A stretch of DNA of 64,000 nucleotides from Promethearchaeota archaeon (GCA_019057795.1 JAHLWS010000065.1:123486-187485), one strand, 5' to 3'; counted from the stretch's first letter, positions 52,556-62,183 are shown. Notes: a model not told the origin generated them from the sequence alone. Translations and numbers: made by a program.

Positions 52556-53587
52556 TTATAATTTTATTATTTTTCCCCGTTTATCAAGTAATAATGCAAT
52601 GAGCGTCATAACAATAACCATTATCGTAAAAATTAGTAAATCCATATCTAAACCAAATAAATCATTTAATATGAATTCCAGTAAAACCGCAATAATATAA
52701 ATTATAAATGGAGATTTTCCGTAACTATCTAGAACGAATATTGGTTTCTGAACTTTCTTGTCAATGCCAATAAAAAGAAACGATATTAAGATTGAGCCCC
52801 CTAAACTAATTAAAATATATGTTAGAGTTACTTGGCGTTTATTTGGATACCATCCAGGTAACAACCAAAGTAATAGACCGCCTACAAAAGCAGTAATCCC
52901 TACAATTAAGTATATTTGATATTTCTTCTTATCAGCATATTCTTTACTTATAAACAAAACTTCGCCTAAACAGGTTGCGTAAATCATAATAGTTGAAAAA
53001 CCAAATATCGTACCAAAAATGCCACCGTGAATAGATGCAATAGCGTACTCTCGCCATCCACCATAAAGAAGCATAATTTGATAGAATATTAATAAAGTCG
53101 TAGCAACGATAGCCCGTCTCTTTGGTTTTAACCACAGAAAAGGTATTGTTATTAACCCTACTAACCCTAGCGTTGGTAAAACGTCCCAAATAATAATACC
53201 TTCACTTGTTATAAATTCACCGTGATCGATTAGAATTACAAGTAATCCCAGAGCCAAGATTATCCCATAACGAATAATCATGTGTTTGACTGCCTTACTT
53301 ACGCCATCACTTTCTTTTCTGTGCAAAAAGGACAATGGCATGAGTAACCCCATTATAAAAATAAAAGCAGGAGCACCAACATCATAAAAATTCATAAACT
53401 CAACTGTTCTTTGATCCAGGGGGTGAGCTAAAAAGAATCGAGCAATTTCACTTCCAGTTCGAATAGCATAAGGTAGAAATTCAGTGATCACAAGTAGGAT
53501 CATGATAAAACCTCGTGCATGATCGATCCAATAATATCTTTTTCTTTGGAGCTGATCTCCTTCAGTAATTAGTTTTTCATCACTCAT
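52556..53587 (-). CDS. Multi-pass acyltransferase of the HGSNAT/DUF1624 type
   Basis: The 343-residue membrane protein has about ten hydrophobic helices. Its N-terminal RYYWIDHARGFIMILLVITE and PAFIFIMGLLMPLSF match the heparan-alpha-glucosaminide N-acetyltransferase/DUF1624 family, in which an Asp-(x)-RG helix precedes the acyl channel. Such proteins acylate surface glycans or lipids across the membrane. The substrate is unknown. It is divergent from a GNAT gene. Confidence 0.75.
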   Translation of the reverse strand: MSDEKLITEGDQLQRKRYYWIDHARGFIMILLVITEFLPYAIRTGSEIARFFLAHPLDQRTVEFMNFYDVGAPAFIFIMGLLMPLSFLHRKESDGVSKAVKHMIIRYGIILALGLLVILIDHGEFITSEGIIIWDVLPTLGLVGLITIPFLWLKPKRRAIVATTLLIFYQIMLLYGGWREYAIASIHGGIFGTIFGFSTIMIYATCLGEVLFISKEYADKKKYQIYLIVGITAFVGGLLLWLLPGWYPNKRQVTLTYILISLGGSILISFLFIGIDKKVQKPIFVLDSYGKSPFIIYIIAVLLEFILNDLFGLDMDLLIFTIMVIVMTLIALLLDKRGKIIKL

Positions 53588-53718
53588 GTTTGATCATGGT
53601 TTTTTTTTTGTATAAAAATTAATTAAGTAAATTATTTTAATAGATATTTACGGTTTTATTATATTTAAGTGTAAAATTTTATCTTTACTTTGAAATTGAC
53701 TTTTAAGTGTTTTAAATA

Positions 53719-54861
53719 ATGGTAAATATTATTTATCGTCATTACAAAAAAGGCGATGAAAGACAGATAGCAGATCTATTCAATCGAGCTTTTCAAATGA
53801 ATGGAGTGGGCATTGTTCGAACTTCTGAAGAATGGAATTGGAGATATGTCAAGTCACCCTATTTTGAACCAGAGATGATTCAAATTGCGGAAGATGTTGA
53901 AAAAAATAAGATAGTGGGGGCAATTCACGTAAATTTAGTTGAAGACATCTTTTTCAATTCTAAAAATTATTTAATTGGAGATATCAACGATGTTTCATGC
54001 CATCCCGATTATACCCGTAAAGGTATTGCTACTAATCTAATGGAAATGGCGATGAAATACATGAAAAAAAGAAAGTGTGATCTTTCAATTTTAACAGCGG
54101 ATTATAAGGGATTCGCTAGATCAAAGATTTACTTGAAATTCGGCTACGTTGATGTTGATAGAGAACTTATGCTGATTAATTTTCCAAATTTATTTAAATT
54201 GTTTAAAGATCTTAAAAAATTTGCGTTATTATTTCCAATTTTTTTTGTTATTTCGTATTTCCCACGCTTTTTTTATAGAATCCTTCTGAAACTAAGCAAA
54301 AATCTTAACAATATTTCTTACGAGATTGTTAATAATAAGCATTTTCAGTACATGAACGCTGCGAACAAAATTATTAAAAAATTTTACACTGGTGTTACGC
54401 CGTATGATAAAGATAAATTTACTTGGGCTCGAATTAATGTACCAGCAGAAAGGCTCAAACCTACCTATATAATCATACGAAAAAAGGAAGAAATAATAGG
54501 TGGTGCCGCAATAACTCATAGAAATCTACATTCGTTTAAGTATGGTCTTAAAATTAGAATTGGAATTGTTCACGAAGTATTTTTAGATAAAAGTCAATTT
54601 AAGAATAAGCGTGATTTGCATTTTGGATATATTTTTCTAATCGATAAGTTATTAAAAGCCGCTACTAGAAGGTATATCGGAGTCTTACTTTATAATTCTT
54701 GTTATAGTGACATTGATTTAATTAAAGCATTAAAATCAATGGCGTTTTTAAAATTTGGATCAGGAACGATTATGATGAAGAAACTAAACGAAGAAATAAA
54801 GAGTTTAAAACCAAAAAAACCAATTTATTTACCCACATATATAACTTTCTCAACTCCTTAA
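53719..54861 (+). CDS. GNAT acetyltransferase with C-terminal second domain
   Basis: The 380-residue protein begins with a GNAT domain: IADLFNRAF, DINDVSCHPDYTRKGIATNL (acetyl-CoA loop RKGIAT) and TADYKGFARSKIYLKFGY. The C-terminal 200 residues include a hydrophobic helix (LLFPIFFVISYFPRFFYR) and a second, GNAT-like region (YIIIRKKEEIIGGAAI), so it may be a two-domain Eis-like enzyme. Substrate unknown. Transcribed alone. Confidence 0.75.
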   Translation: MVNIIYRHYKKGDERQIADLFNRAFQMNGVGIVRTSEEWNWRYVKSPYFEPEMIQIAEDVEKNKIVGAIHVNLVEDIFFNSKNYLIGDINDVSCHPDYTRKGIATNLMEMAMKYMKKRKCDLSILTADYKGFARSKIYLKFGYVDVDRELMLINFPNLFKLFKDLKKFALLFPIFFVISYFPRFFYRILLKLSKNLNNISYEIVNNKHFQYMNAANKIIKKFYTGVTPYDKDKFTWARINVPAERLKPTYIIIRKKEEIIGGAAITHRNLHSFKYGLKIRIGIVHEVFLDKSQFKNKRDLHFGYIFLIDKLLKAATRRYIGVLLYNSCYSDIDLIKALKSMAFLKFGSGTIMMKKLNEEIKSLKPKKPIYLPTYITFSTP

Positions 54862-54953
54862 AGAATCCTTAAGTTGAATGAAGCCAAAAGCCTAATTCCT
54901 TTTTTTAAAAAATAAAAATAAAAATTATTAATAAATAAACATTTTGGTAATTT

Positions 54954-56381
54954 ATGTTTAGACAAGCTATTAAATGGGTAAAATCTAACCAAGATTTATT
55001 AATTGATGTCAGCGATCAGATTTGGGGGTTCGCAGAGTTAGGTTTAAAAGAATTTAAATCTTCAAAATTATTAGCAAAAACACTTAACGATGCGGGTTTT
55101 GCAGTAAAGATGGGAGTTGCAGACATGCCAACTGCTTTTTACGCTGATTATGGAGAAGGAAAGCCTGTTATTGGGGTTTTAGGCGAGTACGATGCCTTAC
55201 CGGGGCTCAGTCAAAAACCACAACCGTTTCGGGACATTTTAATAGAAGGTGCGCCAGGTCATGGTTGCGGTCATAACCTATTAGGAGTAGGTTCGTTAGG
55301 GGCAGTATTAGCAGTTAAAGAAGCGATTGATTTGGGTAATGTAAAGGGAAGTATCCGTTATTATGGTTGTCCTGCAGAGGAAACTTTTAACGCAAAAGGT
55401 TATATGATACGAGAGGGATTGTTTGACGATGTGGATATCGCAATGACTTGGCATCCAGGAAATTTCAACATGCTTAATCTGATGACTTCTTTAGCGATAA
55501 ACTCAGTAGTTTTTAAATTTCATGGACGTACAGCTCATGCCGCAGGAGACCCTCAAAATGGGAGGAGTGCTTTAGATGCTGTTGAGTTAATGAATATAGG
55601 AGCTAATTTTATGCGAGAACATATGATTTCTGATGCAAGATTACATTATGTAATAACTAATGGAGGCGATGTTCCAAATGTGGTGCCTGCTGAAGCAGAA
55701 TCGCATTATTTTGTACGCGCTCCAGAACGCCATCAAGTTGAAGATTTATACGCTAGGCTTATTAACATAGGAAAAGGTGCGACTTTAATGACGGAGACAA
55801 CGATGGAGATCGATTTTTTAAGTGGCATGTATAACACAATGTATACAAAAGTAGTCAGCGATGTCATTTCAAACTCCATGAAAAAAGTTGGTACCCCTAG
55901 ATTTAATAAAGATGATATGTCTTTTGCTAATGAGCTAAAAAAGTCTATTCCAAAAAATTCACTTGAGGGATACTACAGACTCATACCCCCCGATATGATG
56001 GAATTTGCTAAAGCTATTTTAAGTCAACCTTTGAATAAAATCATAATTCCTCCAATGGGAAAAGGTAAGGTTATGCCAGGATCTACAGATGTAGCAGATG
56101 TTTCTTGGAAAGTACCTCTTGGAGAATTTGGGACAGCTTGTGAGATCATGGGATCTCCCGGGCATTCTTGGCAAAATGTAGCCACTTCGGGGATGAGTAT
56201 CGGTCACAAAGGGATGTTAACAGCAGCTAAAATATTAGCTGTATCCACCCTTGAATTCATGCAAAATCCAAATTTAGTTGAAAATGCGCTTAAGGAACAC
56301 AATATAGCACATAAAGATAAGCCATACAAATCACCACTTCCTGACGGACTAAAGCCGCCTTTCCGCAGATTAAATAATTAA
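54954..56381 (+). CDS. M20-family amidohydrolase (AbgB-like)
   Basis: The 475-residue protein matches the M20D amidohydrolase/AbgB group. Zinc-site and catalytic segments: GEYDALPGLSQ, APGHGCGHNLLGVG, CPAEETFNAKGYM, AMTWHPGN and HGRTAHAAGDPQNGRSA (dimerisation and lid His). It probably hydrolyses p-aminobenzoyl-glutamate, indole-acetyl-amino acids or similar amides. The normal AbgA partner is not next to it. It opens the catabolic gene group of the right third. Confidence 0.88.
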   Translation: MFRQAIKWVKSNQDLLIDVSDQIWGFAELGLKEFKSSKLLAKTLNDAGFAVKMGVADMPTAFYADYGEGKPVIGVLGEYDALPGLSQKPQPFRDILIEGAPGHGCGHNLLGVGSLGAVLAVKEAIDLGNVKGSIRYYGCPAEETFNAKGYMIREGLFDDVDIAMTWHPGNFNMLNLMTSLAINSVVFKFHGRTAHAAGDPQNGRSALDAVELMNIGANFMREHMISDARLHYVITNGGDVPNVVPAEAESHYFVRAPERHQVEDLYARLINIGKGATLMTETTMEIDFLSGMYNTMYTKVVSDVISNSMKKVGTPRFNKDDMSFANELKKSIPKNSLEGYYRLIPPDMMEFAKAILSQPLNKIIIPPMGKGKVMPGSTDVADVSWKVPLGEFGTACEIMGSPGHSWQNVATSGMSIGHKGMLTAAKILAVSTLEFMQNPNLVENALKEHNIAHKDKPYKSPLPDGLKPPFRRLNN

Positions 56382-56496
56382 GCTTTTTTTTTTGAACTAA
56401 TTATTTATTCTTTTTTTTTAATATCTTATAAGTTGAATCAAAAACTGGTCTCTCTAAGAGATTAATATGCTACTCTATTTTCTAAATTAAGAATAA

Positions 56497-56799
56497 ATGA
56501 AAAGTGTAAAAGATATGAGTAAAGTAATAAAATGGCAATATTCCGATTTTTTTAAACCACGAAGAGAAAAGCTTGTAAGTATTCTTCTTAGCGAGATAAT
56601 TTTTTTGAAAAGTCATATAAAAAAATCTAATATTAGCAAAAAAAACCAATACCTTGAAATCGCTTTGGACAAGTTAGAATATCTTCTAAATACTCTAAAA
56701 AAAAGCGATATCGATTTATCCGACAAAGATTTTGATAAGGTAGTAATGATAATCTATCATGTATTCGAAGAGATTACTAATAAATTGAATTGTAATTAG
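56497..56799 (+). CDS. Small helical hypothetical protein
   Basis: The 100-residue protein is Lys/Leu-rich and fully helical, with SDKDFDKVVMIIYHVFEEI at the C-terminus. It resembles no family I know and is not GatC. It is convergent with the SDR gene, about 60 bases away, and its codon use is host-like. Confidence 0.5.
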   Translation: MKSVKDMSKVIKWQYSDFFKPRREKLVSILLSEIIFLKSHIKKSNISKKNQYLEIALDKLEYLLNTLKKSDIDLSDKDFDKVVMIIYHVFEEITNKLNCN

Positions 56800-56860
56800 A
56801 AGTTAAGATAAAAAAAGAAAACTAAAAAAAAATAAGACAACTTATCCAAATTTATTCTCG

Positions 56861-57805
56861 TTATAAATCTAAGAGTTCACTTGCAACTCCAGTTATTGCC
56901 GGTTTCTGAGGTAATCCTTTCATTAAGTCTGGTCTGAATCTTTCAGCAAGTATTTGAGGTGTAAAAGGGGCTCCATTATTATCAATACGTTTGACTGTAT
57001 GCCATCCACGATAAACCCAAACCTTATCTCCAGCAGCTCTAATTACTTCACCACTGATTCTTCTAGCGGCATCAGAAGCTAAAAACACGATTAATGGAGC
57101 AAAATGCGATGGATTAAACACATCCATTCCTCCTTTTGATTTAGAACTCATAACGCCTACCATTTTAGGCGTGGCATCAGTAGTAAGCCTAGTTCTAGCC
57201 ATTGGTACAACACAGTTTACCGTAGCGTATTTTTTTAATTCATCCGCCACAATTAATGTGAACGCCGCAATACCTGCTTTAGCAGCACCATAATTAGATT
57301 GTCCTATATTACCTAATAATCCTGCATCTGATGCTGTATTGATAATTCGTCCAAAGGTTTTTAACTTAGGATCTGCTTTGCCTCTCTTCCTAAAGTATTC
57401 TGCCGCATGTCTAACCATATTAAATGTGCCTTTAAGATGGACAGCGATGACGCCGTCAAATTCTTCTTCCGTCATGTTAAAAATCATTCTGTCACGTAGG
57501 ATACCCGCATTATTAACAACAATATCTAATTTTCCAAATTCTGAAACTGCCTGATCTATCATTCCTTTTGCTTTATTAAAATCTGTTACGGAATCGTAAT
57601 TTCCTACCGCTTTAACGCCAAGTTTTTTACATTCTTCGGCAACCAAATCAGCTACCTGGGCTTTATTGCCCGTTCCGTCAAATGCCGCACCTAGATCATT
57701 TATTACTAAGTTACAACCTTCTTTTGCCATAGCTAGCGCTTCTTCTCGCCCTAAACCGCGACCAGCGCCAGTAATAATGGCAACTTTTCCATCTAACATA
57801 CCCAT
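56861..57805 (-). CDS. Short-chain dehydrogenase, multifunctional-enzyme-2/HSD17B4-like
   Basis: The 314-residue SDR has TGAGRGLG (NAD(P)-binding, near residue 15), NNAGILRD, NTASDAG and the YGAAK catalytic motif, with VINDLGAAFDGTGN, an extended adenine-loop region characteristic of the 3-hydroxyacyl-CoA dehydrogenase part of MFE-2. A C-terminal extension of about 50 residues (VYRGWHTVKRIDNNGAPFTP) is also found in that group. It probably acts in fatty- or aromatic-acyl-CoA oxidation with the acyl-CoA dehydrogenase and crotonase downstream. GTGAT precedes the ATG. Confidence 0.85.
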   Translation of the reverse strand: MGMLDGKVAIITGAGRGLGREEALAMAKEGCNLVINDLGAAFDGTGNKAQVADLVAEECKKLGVKAVGNYDSVTDFNKAKGMIDQAVSEFGKLDIVVNNAGILRDRMIFNMTEEEFDGVIAVHLKGTFNMVRHAAEYFRKRGKADPKLKTFGRIINTASDAGLLGNIGQSNYGAAKAGIAAFTLIVADELKKYATVNCVVPMARTRLTTDATPKMVGVMSSKSKGGMDVFNPSHFAPLIVFLASDAARRISGEVIRAAGDKVWVYRGWHTVKRIDNNGAPFTPQILAERFRPDLMKGLPQKPAITGVASELLDL

Positions 57806-57929
57806 TTTTTATCACTTATAAAATTTTAAGATTGATTTCTAATATGTAAAATTCAATTACAAAGTTAAAAAATTTTAAGAATTATATTTCATTTTGAAAA
57901 ATATCTGAATTAAATTTTTAGGGAATATA

Positions 57930-58448
57930 ATGGAATTAATAACCCACAACCTAATTGGAGTTATAATCCAAATTTTATGTTTTACATTTTTACTTTTTCC
58001 GTTAAATATTGTTTGTACCATCCTTTTTGCCTACATATCTCATTTATTTTGTGATGCTATTTCGATAATTACTTATCATACACCTGATAAACAAGAAGGA
58101 GACAAATTTTGGATTATTTGGCATTATATTATTTATTTATTATCTTTTATATCCTTCTTCTTTTTCATTATTCCTTATTGGTTAGGGATGTTATTTGCTA
58201 ATATAATTGATATTTGGGATTGGTTTATTTTACGACCGATTCAAAATAAGAAAAAAGAAAAAAATCCAGAATCCAAATGGGGTGAAAAATATTACTTACA
58301 TCGGTCTGTTGATTGGGTAAGAGACAAACTATTTTTTTGGCTTCCTGTAAGGAATTATAAGAAGTCTGGTATATTGATCGAAATCTTTATTATTATAACT
58401 TTGTCCATTATTATAGGATTTCTAGGAGCGTCTCTTTTTATCGCATAA
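57930..58448 (+). CDS. Membrane protein, possible YdjM-like hydrolase
   Basis: The 172-residue protein has about four membrane helices. The arrangement HNLIGVI near the N-terminus, then YISHLFCDAISI and TYHTPD, resembles the membrane-bound metal-dependent hydrolase (YdjM/DUF457) pattern of His and Asp in helices, though not all ligands can be placed. It overlaps the DUF123 gene by 11 bases in convergent orientation. Function uncertain. Confidence 0.5.
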   Translation: MELITHNLIGVIIQILCFTFLLFPLNIVCTILFAYISHLFCDAISIITYHTPDKQEGDKFWIIWHYIIYLLSFISFFFFIIPYWLGMLFANIIDIWDWFILRPIQNKKKEKNPESKWGEKYYLHRSVDWVRDKLFFWLPVRNYKKSGILIEIFIIITLSIIIGFLGASLFIA

Positions 58449-58833
58449 ATTTTCTAAATTCCTTAAAGTAAAACAAATGACTCTTACAGGAACAATCGGT
58501 AGAGCCGAAATTTTTAATAAAAGAATCTGAAACCTCCTTTATATCTCGAGCAATAACACATTCTAGTCTCGTTAATGAAGGCACAATATATAACTTAGTT
58601 ATTAAGAAATGATCGTCGTTTAGTAGATAATCAATATGCCAGTGAATTTTTTTATTAGCAAAATCAGTAAGGTGTCTTTTAACACGATTTTCTAAGGTTG
58701 TTGACCCAATATTTCCCATTGCAGAACCCACATAGAGGTAATAACCTTCGGAGAATGATAAAGCCCCTAATGCGCCAATTTCAACTTTAACTTTCTTAGA
58801 TAGAAATAGTACAAGAATGTAACTTCCTTTCAT
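58438..58833 (-). CDS. DUF123 protein (GIY-YIG-related)
   Basis: The 131-residue protein has the DUF123 pattern: SYILVLFL, EGYYLYVGSAMG (GIY-YIG-like strand pair), LENRVKRHL (catalytic-type Arg), HWHIDYLL and the C-terminal Cys-containing SSTDCSCKSHLFYF-like segment. DUF123 is often fused to or near endonuclease III or methyltransferases; nucleic-acid cleavage is suspected for the family. The one-base junction with the zinc-finger gene upstream shows cotranscription. Confidence 0.82.
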   Translation of the reverse strand: MKGSYILVLFLSKKVKVEIGALGALSFSEGYYLYVGSAMGNIGSTTLENRVKRHLTDFANKKIHWHIDYLLNDDHFLITKLYIVPSLTRLECVIARDIKEVSDSFIKNFGSTDCSCKSHLFYFKEFRKFMR

Positions 58834-59007
58834 TTATTTACAGGTTTTTTTATGATCGTGATAACATCCATCACAGAAACTTTCGTTGCAATGTTTACAA
58901 ATATTTGCACAGTTATCGCATATTTGATTGTAGCATTCATAACACTCATAAATACGATCATTGGGATTCTCTCCGCAATTTTCACAAATAATTTCTTTAT
59001 TAGACAT
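58834..59007 (-). CDS. 57-residue Cys-rich zinc-finger protein
   Basis: Fifty-seven residues from ATG 59007 (an in-frame GTG at 59016 is less likely as GTGAT serves as RBS). Eleven Cys residues form CENCG, CYECYNQICDNC, CKHCNESFCDGC and a C-terminal HDHKKTC, fitting two cross-braced zinc sites of B-box/ZZ or RING-like type. Such compact fingers bind proteins, ubiquitin-type factors or nucleic acids. It abuts the DUF123 gene, so they may act together. The ubiquitin-system idea is speculation. Confidence 0.65.
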   Translation of the reverse strand: MSNKEIICENCGENPNDRIYECYECYNQICDNCANICKHCNESFCDGCYHDHKKTCK

Positions 59008-59145
59008 CAAAATCACTTAACTAAAATTTAATTACAGTAAAAATGATAAGAAAATAAAATAAAAAAAGCTCTTTATTACTACTTAAATAATTAAAAAATA
59101 ATTCTATAGTATTCACACTAGAAAAACCAAATTAGAGAAACTAAA

Positions 59146-60288
59146 ATGAATGATTTATTTTTTTCTGAGAAACACTATAATTTACGAGAAGATGTAAGAA
59201 AATTATTAATGAAAGAATTGGAACCAATAAAAAACCAAATCAATAAAAATAATAAAATACCTATCGCTTTAATCAAAAAATTAGGAAAGAACGGCTTAAT
59301 TGGACCTTTGATTCCAGAAAAATATAGTGGTTCAGATTTAGGCTTGATTGCACATTGTATGATAACCGAAGAAATTTCAAAAATCAATGTAGCCATATCA
59401 GTAACTCGTACACCTTGTATTTTAAATGGATATCTTCTTAATAGATATGGAAACGATTTTCAAAAAGAAAAGTTTTTGAAAAAAGTAGCAACTGGAGAAA
59501 AAATGTGTAGTATCTGTGTTACTGAAGAAGAGGCAGGTTCAAATGTGGCAGGAATTAAGACAAGTGCGTCAAAAGTGGGCCAGAATTATGTTTTAAATGG
59601 TTCGAAGAAATTTATAACAAACGCAGGGATAGCGGATTATTATTTCGTTTGGTGCATTACAAGTAAGAAAGTTAACCCTCGTAATGGAATGAGTGTTTTC
59701 TTAGTAGAAAAAGACACACCGGGTTTACATATAGAGAATCCATATGAATTAATGGGAATAAATGGCTTATATAATGGAATAATTCGACTTGAAAATGTAG
59801 AAGTTCCAGAACATAATCTCATTGGTGAAAAAGGAATGGGTTTTCAAAGCTTAATGAATACTTTTAATATTGAAAGATTAACTTTAAGTTGCGAATGTAA
59901 TGGTTTATCTATGGCCGCTTTAGAGGATTCGAAACGCTATGCAAAGAGCAGGATTCAATTTGATAAACCGATCTCTACCTTTCAAATAATTAAGTTAAAA
60001 ATAGCTGAAATGGCAACAAAATTACAAGCTGCTAGATTATTGACTTATAATGCAGCAAAGTTAGCGGAAATGAATAAAAATATAATAAAAGAAGCTTCAA
60101 TGGCAAAAGCTTTCTCAAGTAAAACTGCGGTTGAAATCACATCGGAAGCAGTTCAGATTCATGGAGGAATCGGATACACAGATGTACACTCTGTTGAAAG
60201 ATATATGAGAGATGCTAAATTCTTTATGATTGGGGGCGGTACTTCTGAAATTCAGAACTTAGTAATCGCACGAGAAGAGTTAAAATAA
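59146..60288 (+). CDS. Acyl-CoA dehydrogenase
   Basis: The 380-residue flavoprotein matches the family: ISVTRTPCILNGYLL, CSICVTEEEAGSNVAGI (FAD-binding ITEExAGS), FITNAGIADYYFVW, and C-terminal QIHGGIGYTDVHSVERYMRDA followed by GGGTSEIQNLVIAREE. The catalytic Glu position is consistent with short-chain enzymes. It oxidises acyl-CoA to enoyl-CoA with transfer to ETF. Divergent-convergent arrangement with hbd and the crotonase indicates a shared acyl-CoA pathway. Confidence 0.92.
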   Translation: MNDLFFSEKHYNLREDVRKLLMKELEPIKNQINKNNKIPIALIKKLGKNGLIGPLIPEKYSGSDLGLIAHCMITEEISKINVAISVTRTPCILNGYLLNRYGNDFQKEKFLKKVATGEKMCSICVTEEEAGSNVAGIKTSASKVGQNYVLNGSKKFITNAGIADYYFVWCITSKKVNPRNGMSVFLVEKDTPGLHIENPYELMGINGLYNGIIRLENVEVPEHNLIGEKGMGFQSLMNTFNIERLTLSCECNGLSMAALEDSKRYAKSRIQFDKPISTFQIIKLKIAEMATKLQAARLLTYNAAKLAEMNKNIIKEASMAKAFSSKTAVEITSEAVQIHGGIGYTDVHSVERYMRDAKFFMIGGGTSEIQNLVIAREELK

Positions 60289-60319
60289 TATAAATTAAGA
60301 AATTTAGAATAAAAAAAAA

Positions 60320-61171
60320 TTAATAATTGTAGAATCCTTTTTTTGTTTTTCTTCCTAATAAACTATCTTTTACCATTTCTTTTAAAAGCGGGCTAGGTTT
60401 ATACTTTTCTCCGAATTTATTGGTTAAATAATTGCCAATATGATCGTAAATATCTAATCCAACCAGATCGCTAAGCTCCAATGGGCCCATAGGGAAATTA
60501 AAAGCTAACTTACAAGCAGTATCAATATCTTCTGCGCTTGCAATTCCCTCGAGTTTCATATTAATAGCTTCGTTACACATTACATATATTAATCTCGAAG
60601 TAACAAAACCAGGAGAATCATTTACTATTACTACAGTTTTCTTTAATCCTTCGGAAAAATCCTTTGCGATTTTTAATGTTTTTTCTGATGTATTTTTGCC
60701 TTTAATTAATTCAATTAATTTCATGACGGTTGCCGGATTAAAAAAGTGGATTCCTACTATTCTATCTTGGTGTATTGATTCAGAAGCTATTTCCATAATG
60801 CTTAAGGACGATGTATTCGAAGCAAGAATCACTTCCTTATCACAAATTGAATCTAATTCAGCAAACAATTTCTTTTTCAAATTCATATCTTCAAAAACCG
60901 CTTCTATTACCAATTGTACACCCTTAACAGCTTCATCTTTATTTACAGATAAATGAATTCTGTTAAGGTATTTCTCTGCTTCTTCTTTACTGATTTTGTT
61001 TTTAGCGACAAAAAACCTCTCTAAATTTTTTTCAATCGCATTTTTTGCTTTATTTAAGATTTGCTCATTTTCATCAACTAAGGTCACATTATATCCATAG
61101 GTAACTAGTAATTGTACGATTCCTGAACCCATTACGCCTGCACCAATTACACATACATCTTTAATATCCAT
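60320..61171 (-). CDS. hbd: 3-hydroxybutyryl-CoA dehydrogenase
   Basis: The 283-residue dehydrogenase has VIGAGVMGSGI (NAD site), ASNTSSLSI, GIHFFNPATVMKLIELI (catalytic His), NDSPGFVTSR and the C-terminal dimer domain ending GRKTKKGFYNY. It oxidises (S)-3-hydroxyacyl-CoA to 3-oxoacyl-CoA or runs in reverse. It starts three bases downstream of the crotonase stop on the same strand, so the two are an operon. Confidence 0.93.
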   Translation of the reverse strand: MDIKDVCVIGAGVMGSGIVQLLVTYGYNVTLVDENEQILNKAKNAIEKNLERFFVAKNKISKEEAEKYLNRIHLSVNKDEAVKGVQLVIEAVFEDMNLKKKLFAELDSICDKEVILASNTSSLSIMEIASESIHQDRIVGIHFFNPATVMKLIELIKGKNTSEKTLKIAKDFSEGLKKTVVIVNDSPGFVTSRLIYVMCNEAINMKLEGIASAEDIDTACKLAFNFPMGPLELSDLVGLDIYDHIGNYLTNKFGEKYKPSPLLKEMVKDSLLGRKTKKGFYNY

Positions 61172-61173
61172 TT

Positions 61174-61971
61174 TTAGCCTGACCTCTTCCTAAATTGCAT
61201 AAAATCGGCTTTACGCTTTTCTAAAAACGCGTCTTTTCCTTCTACGGCTTCATTGGTGTTATAATAGAGAGACAACCCCCCAACGCCTAATTTTGTGATG
61301 CCGGTCGTTCCATCGGTCTCTGCTAAGAATGCAAATTTCAGCATTTTCAAAGCTGTCGGACTCTTTTCCAATATTTCCTGACACCAGATATTTACTTCTT
61401 CATCTAATTTTTCTATGGGTACAACACTATTAACAAGTCCCATTTCTAAGGCTTGCTGAGCGGTGTATCGACGACAAAGATACCAAATCTCTTTAGCACG
61501 TTTCACGCCAACAGCCCGGATTAAATCACCGGTCCCATATCCGGGATCAAAGGAACCAACGCGTGGTCCCGCTTGTCCAAGTTGCGCATGTTCTGCCGCA
61601 ATGCTGAGATCGCAGACGACATGCCATACATGTCCTCCTCCGATCGCATAACCATTTACACGGGCTATAACTGGTTTGGGTAAAGTGCGAATCTGGTGAG
61701 TTACTTGCTGCCAACCAACTTCCAAAGGCAACAAATATGTCCCCTTGTAGCCTCCTTTCTCGCGAGTCGTCTGATCTCCACCAGTGCAAAACGCTTTCTC
61801 TCCAGCGCCGGTGAATACCACAACACCTATTTCCTTATCCATACATCTGTTAAAAGCGTCGATCAATTCGTGGACAGTGTGCTGTGTGCACGCGTTGTAG
61901 CGCTGAGGTCGATTGATTGTTATGCGCGCTATCCCATCTTTTTTTTCAAAAATGATATCTTCATAATCCAT
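61174..61971 (-). CDS. Crotonase of MenB/BadI type (CoA hydrolase/synthase)
   Basis: The 265-residue crotonase has FCTGGDQTTREKGGY, IARVNGYAIGGGH, AQLGQAGPRVGSFDPGYG, KEIWYLCRRYTAQQALEMGL and YYNTNEAVEGKDAFLEKRK. These fit both naphthoyl-CoA synthase (MenB) and BadI 2-ketocyclohexanecarboxyl-CoA hydrolase. The context of acyl-CoA dehydrogenase and hbd favours a ring-cleaving, BadI-like role over menaquinone synthesis. Base composition is far above the neighbours (61561-61620: 36 G/C of 60), so it was probably acquired recently from a GC-richer bacterium. Confidence 0.88.
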   Translation of the reverse strand: MDYEDIIFEKKDGIARITINRPQRYNACTQHTVHELIDAFNRCMDKEIGVVVFTGAGEKAFCTGGDQTTREKGGYKGTYLLPLEVGWQQVTHQIRTLPKPVIARVNGYAIGGGHVWHVVCDLSIAAEHAQLGQAGPRVGSFDPGYGTGDLIRAVGVKRAKEIWYLCRRYTAQQALEMGLVNSVVPIEKLDEEVNIWCQEILEKSPTALKMLKFAFLAETDGTTGITKLGVGGLSLYYNTNEAVEGKDAFLEKRKADFMQFRKRSG

Positions 61972-62128
61972 TATTTCTCATCTTACAAAAATTTAGTTTT
62001 CAATTTTATATTTAATCAATAAGAATGATCTTGAAATATTTAATAATTCCTCATTGAAATCTAATTTATAGAAATGTCTTAGAGGACATAAATATCAAAT
62101 ATTTATGACTGTATTAGATACTTTCACT

Positions 62129-62170
62129 TCGTGAAACTTATGTTTCACGATTTTATAGGGAAAATCCCTA
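62129..62170. promoter_or_regulatory. Two adjacent perfect hairpins upstream of the crotonase operon
   Basis: TCGTGAAAC/GTTTCACGA with loop TTAT (62129-62150) and TAGGGA/TCCCTA with a three-base loop (62156-62170). They lie between the end of the upstream minus-strand gene (62184) and the crotonase start (61971). They could serve as a terminator for the former, or as an operator (the first is a good regulator palindrome) or 5' leader structure for the latter. Confidence 0.5.
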
Positions 62171-62183
62171 GATAATTTGCTCA

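Noticed and set aside
56497..56799. GatC for the GatAB complex
   Set aside because: The size is right, but the sequence lacks the GatC N-terminal helix pattern and is distant from gatA-gatB.
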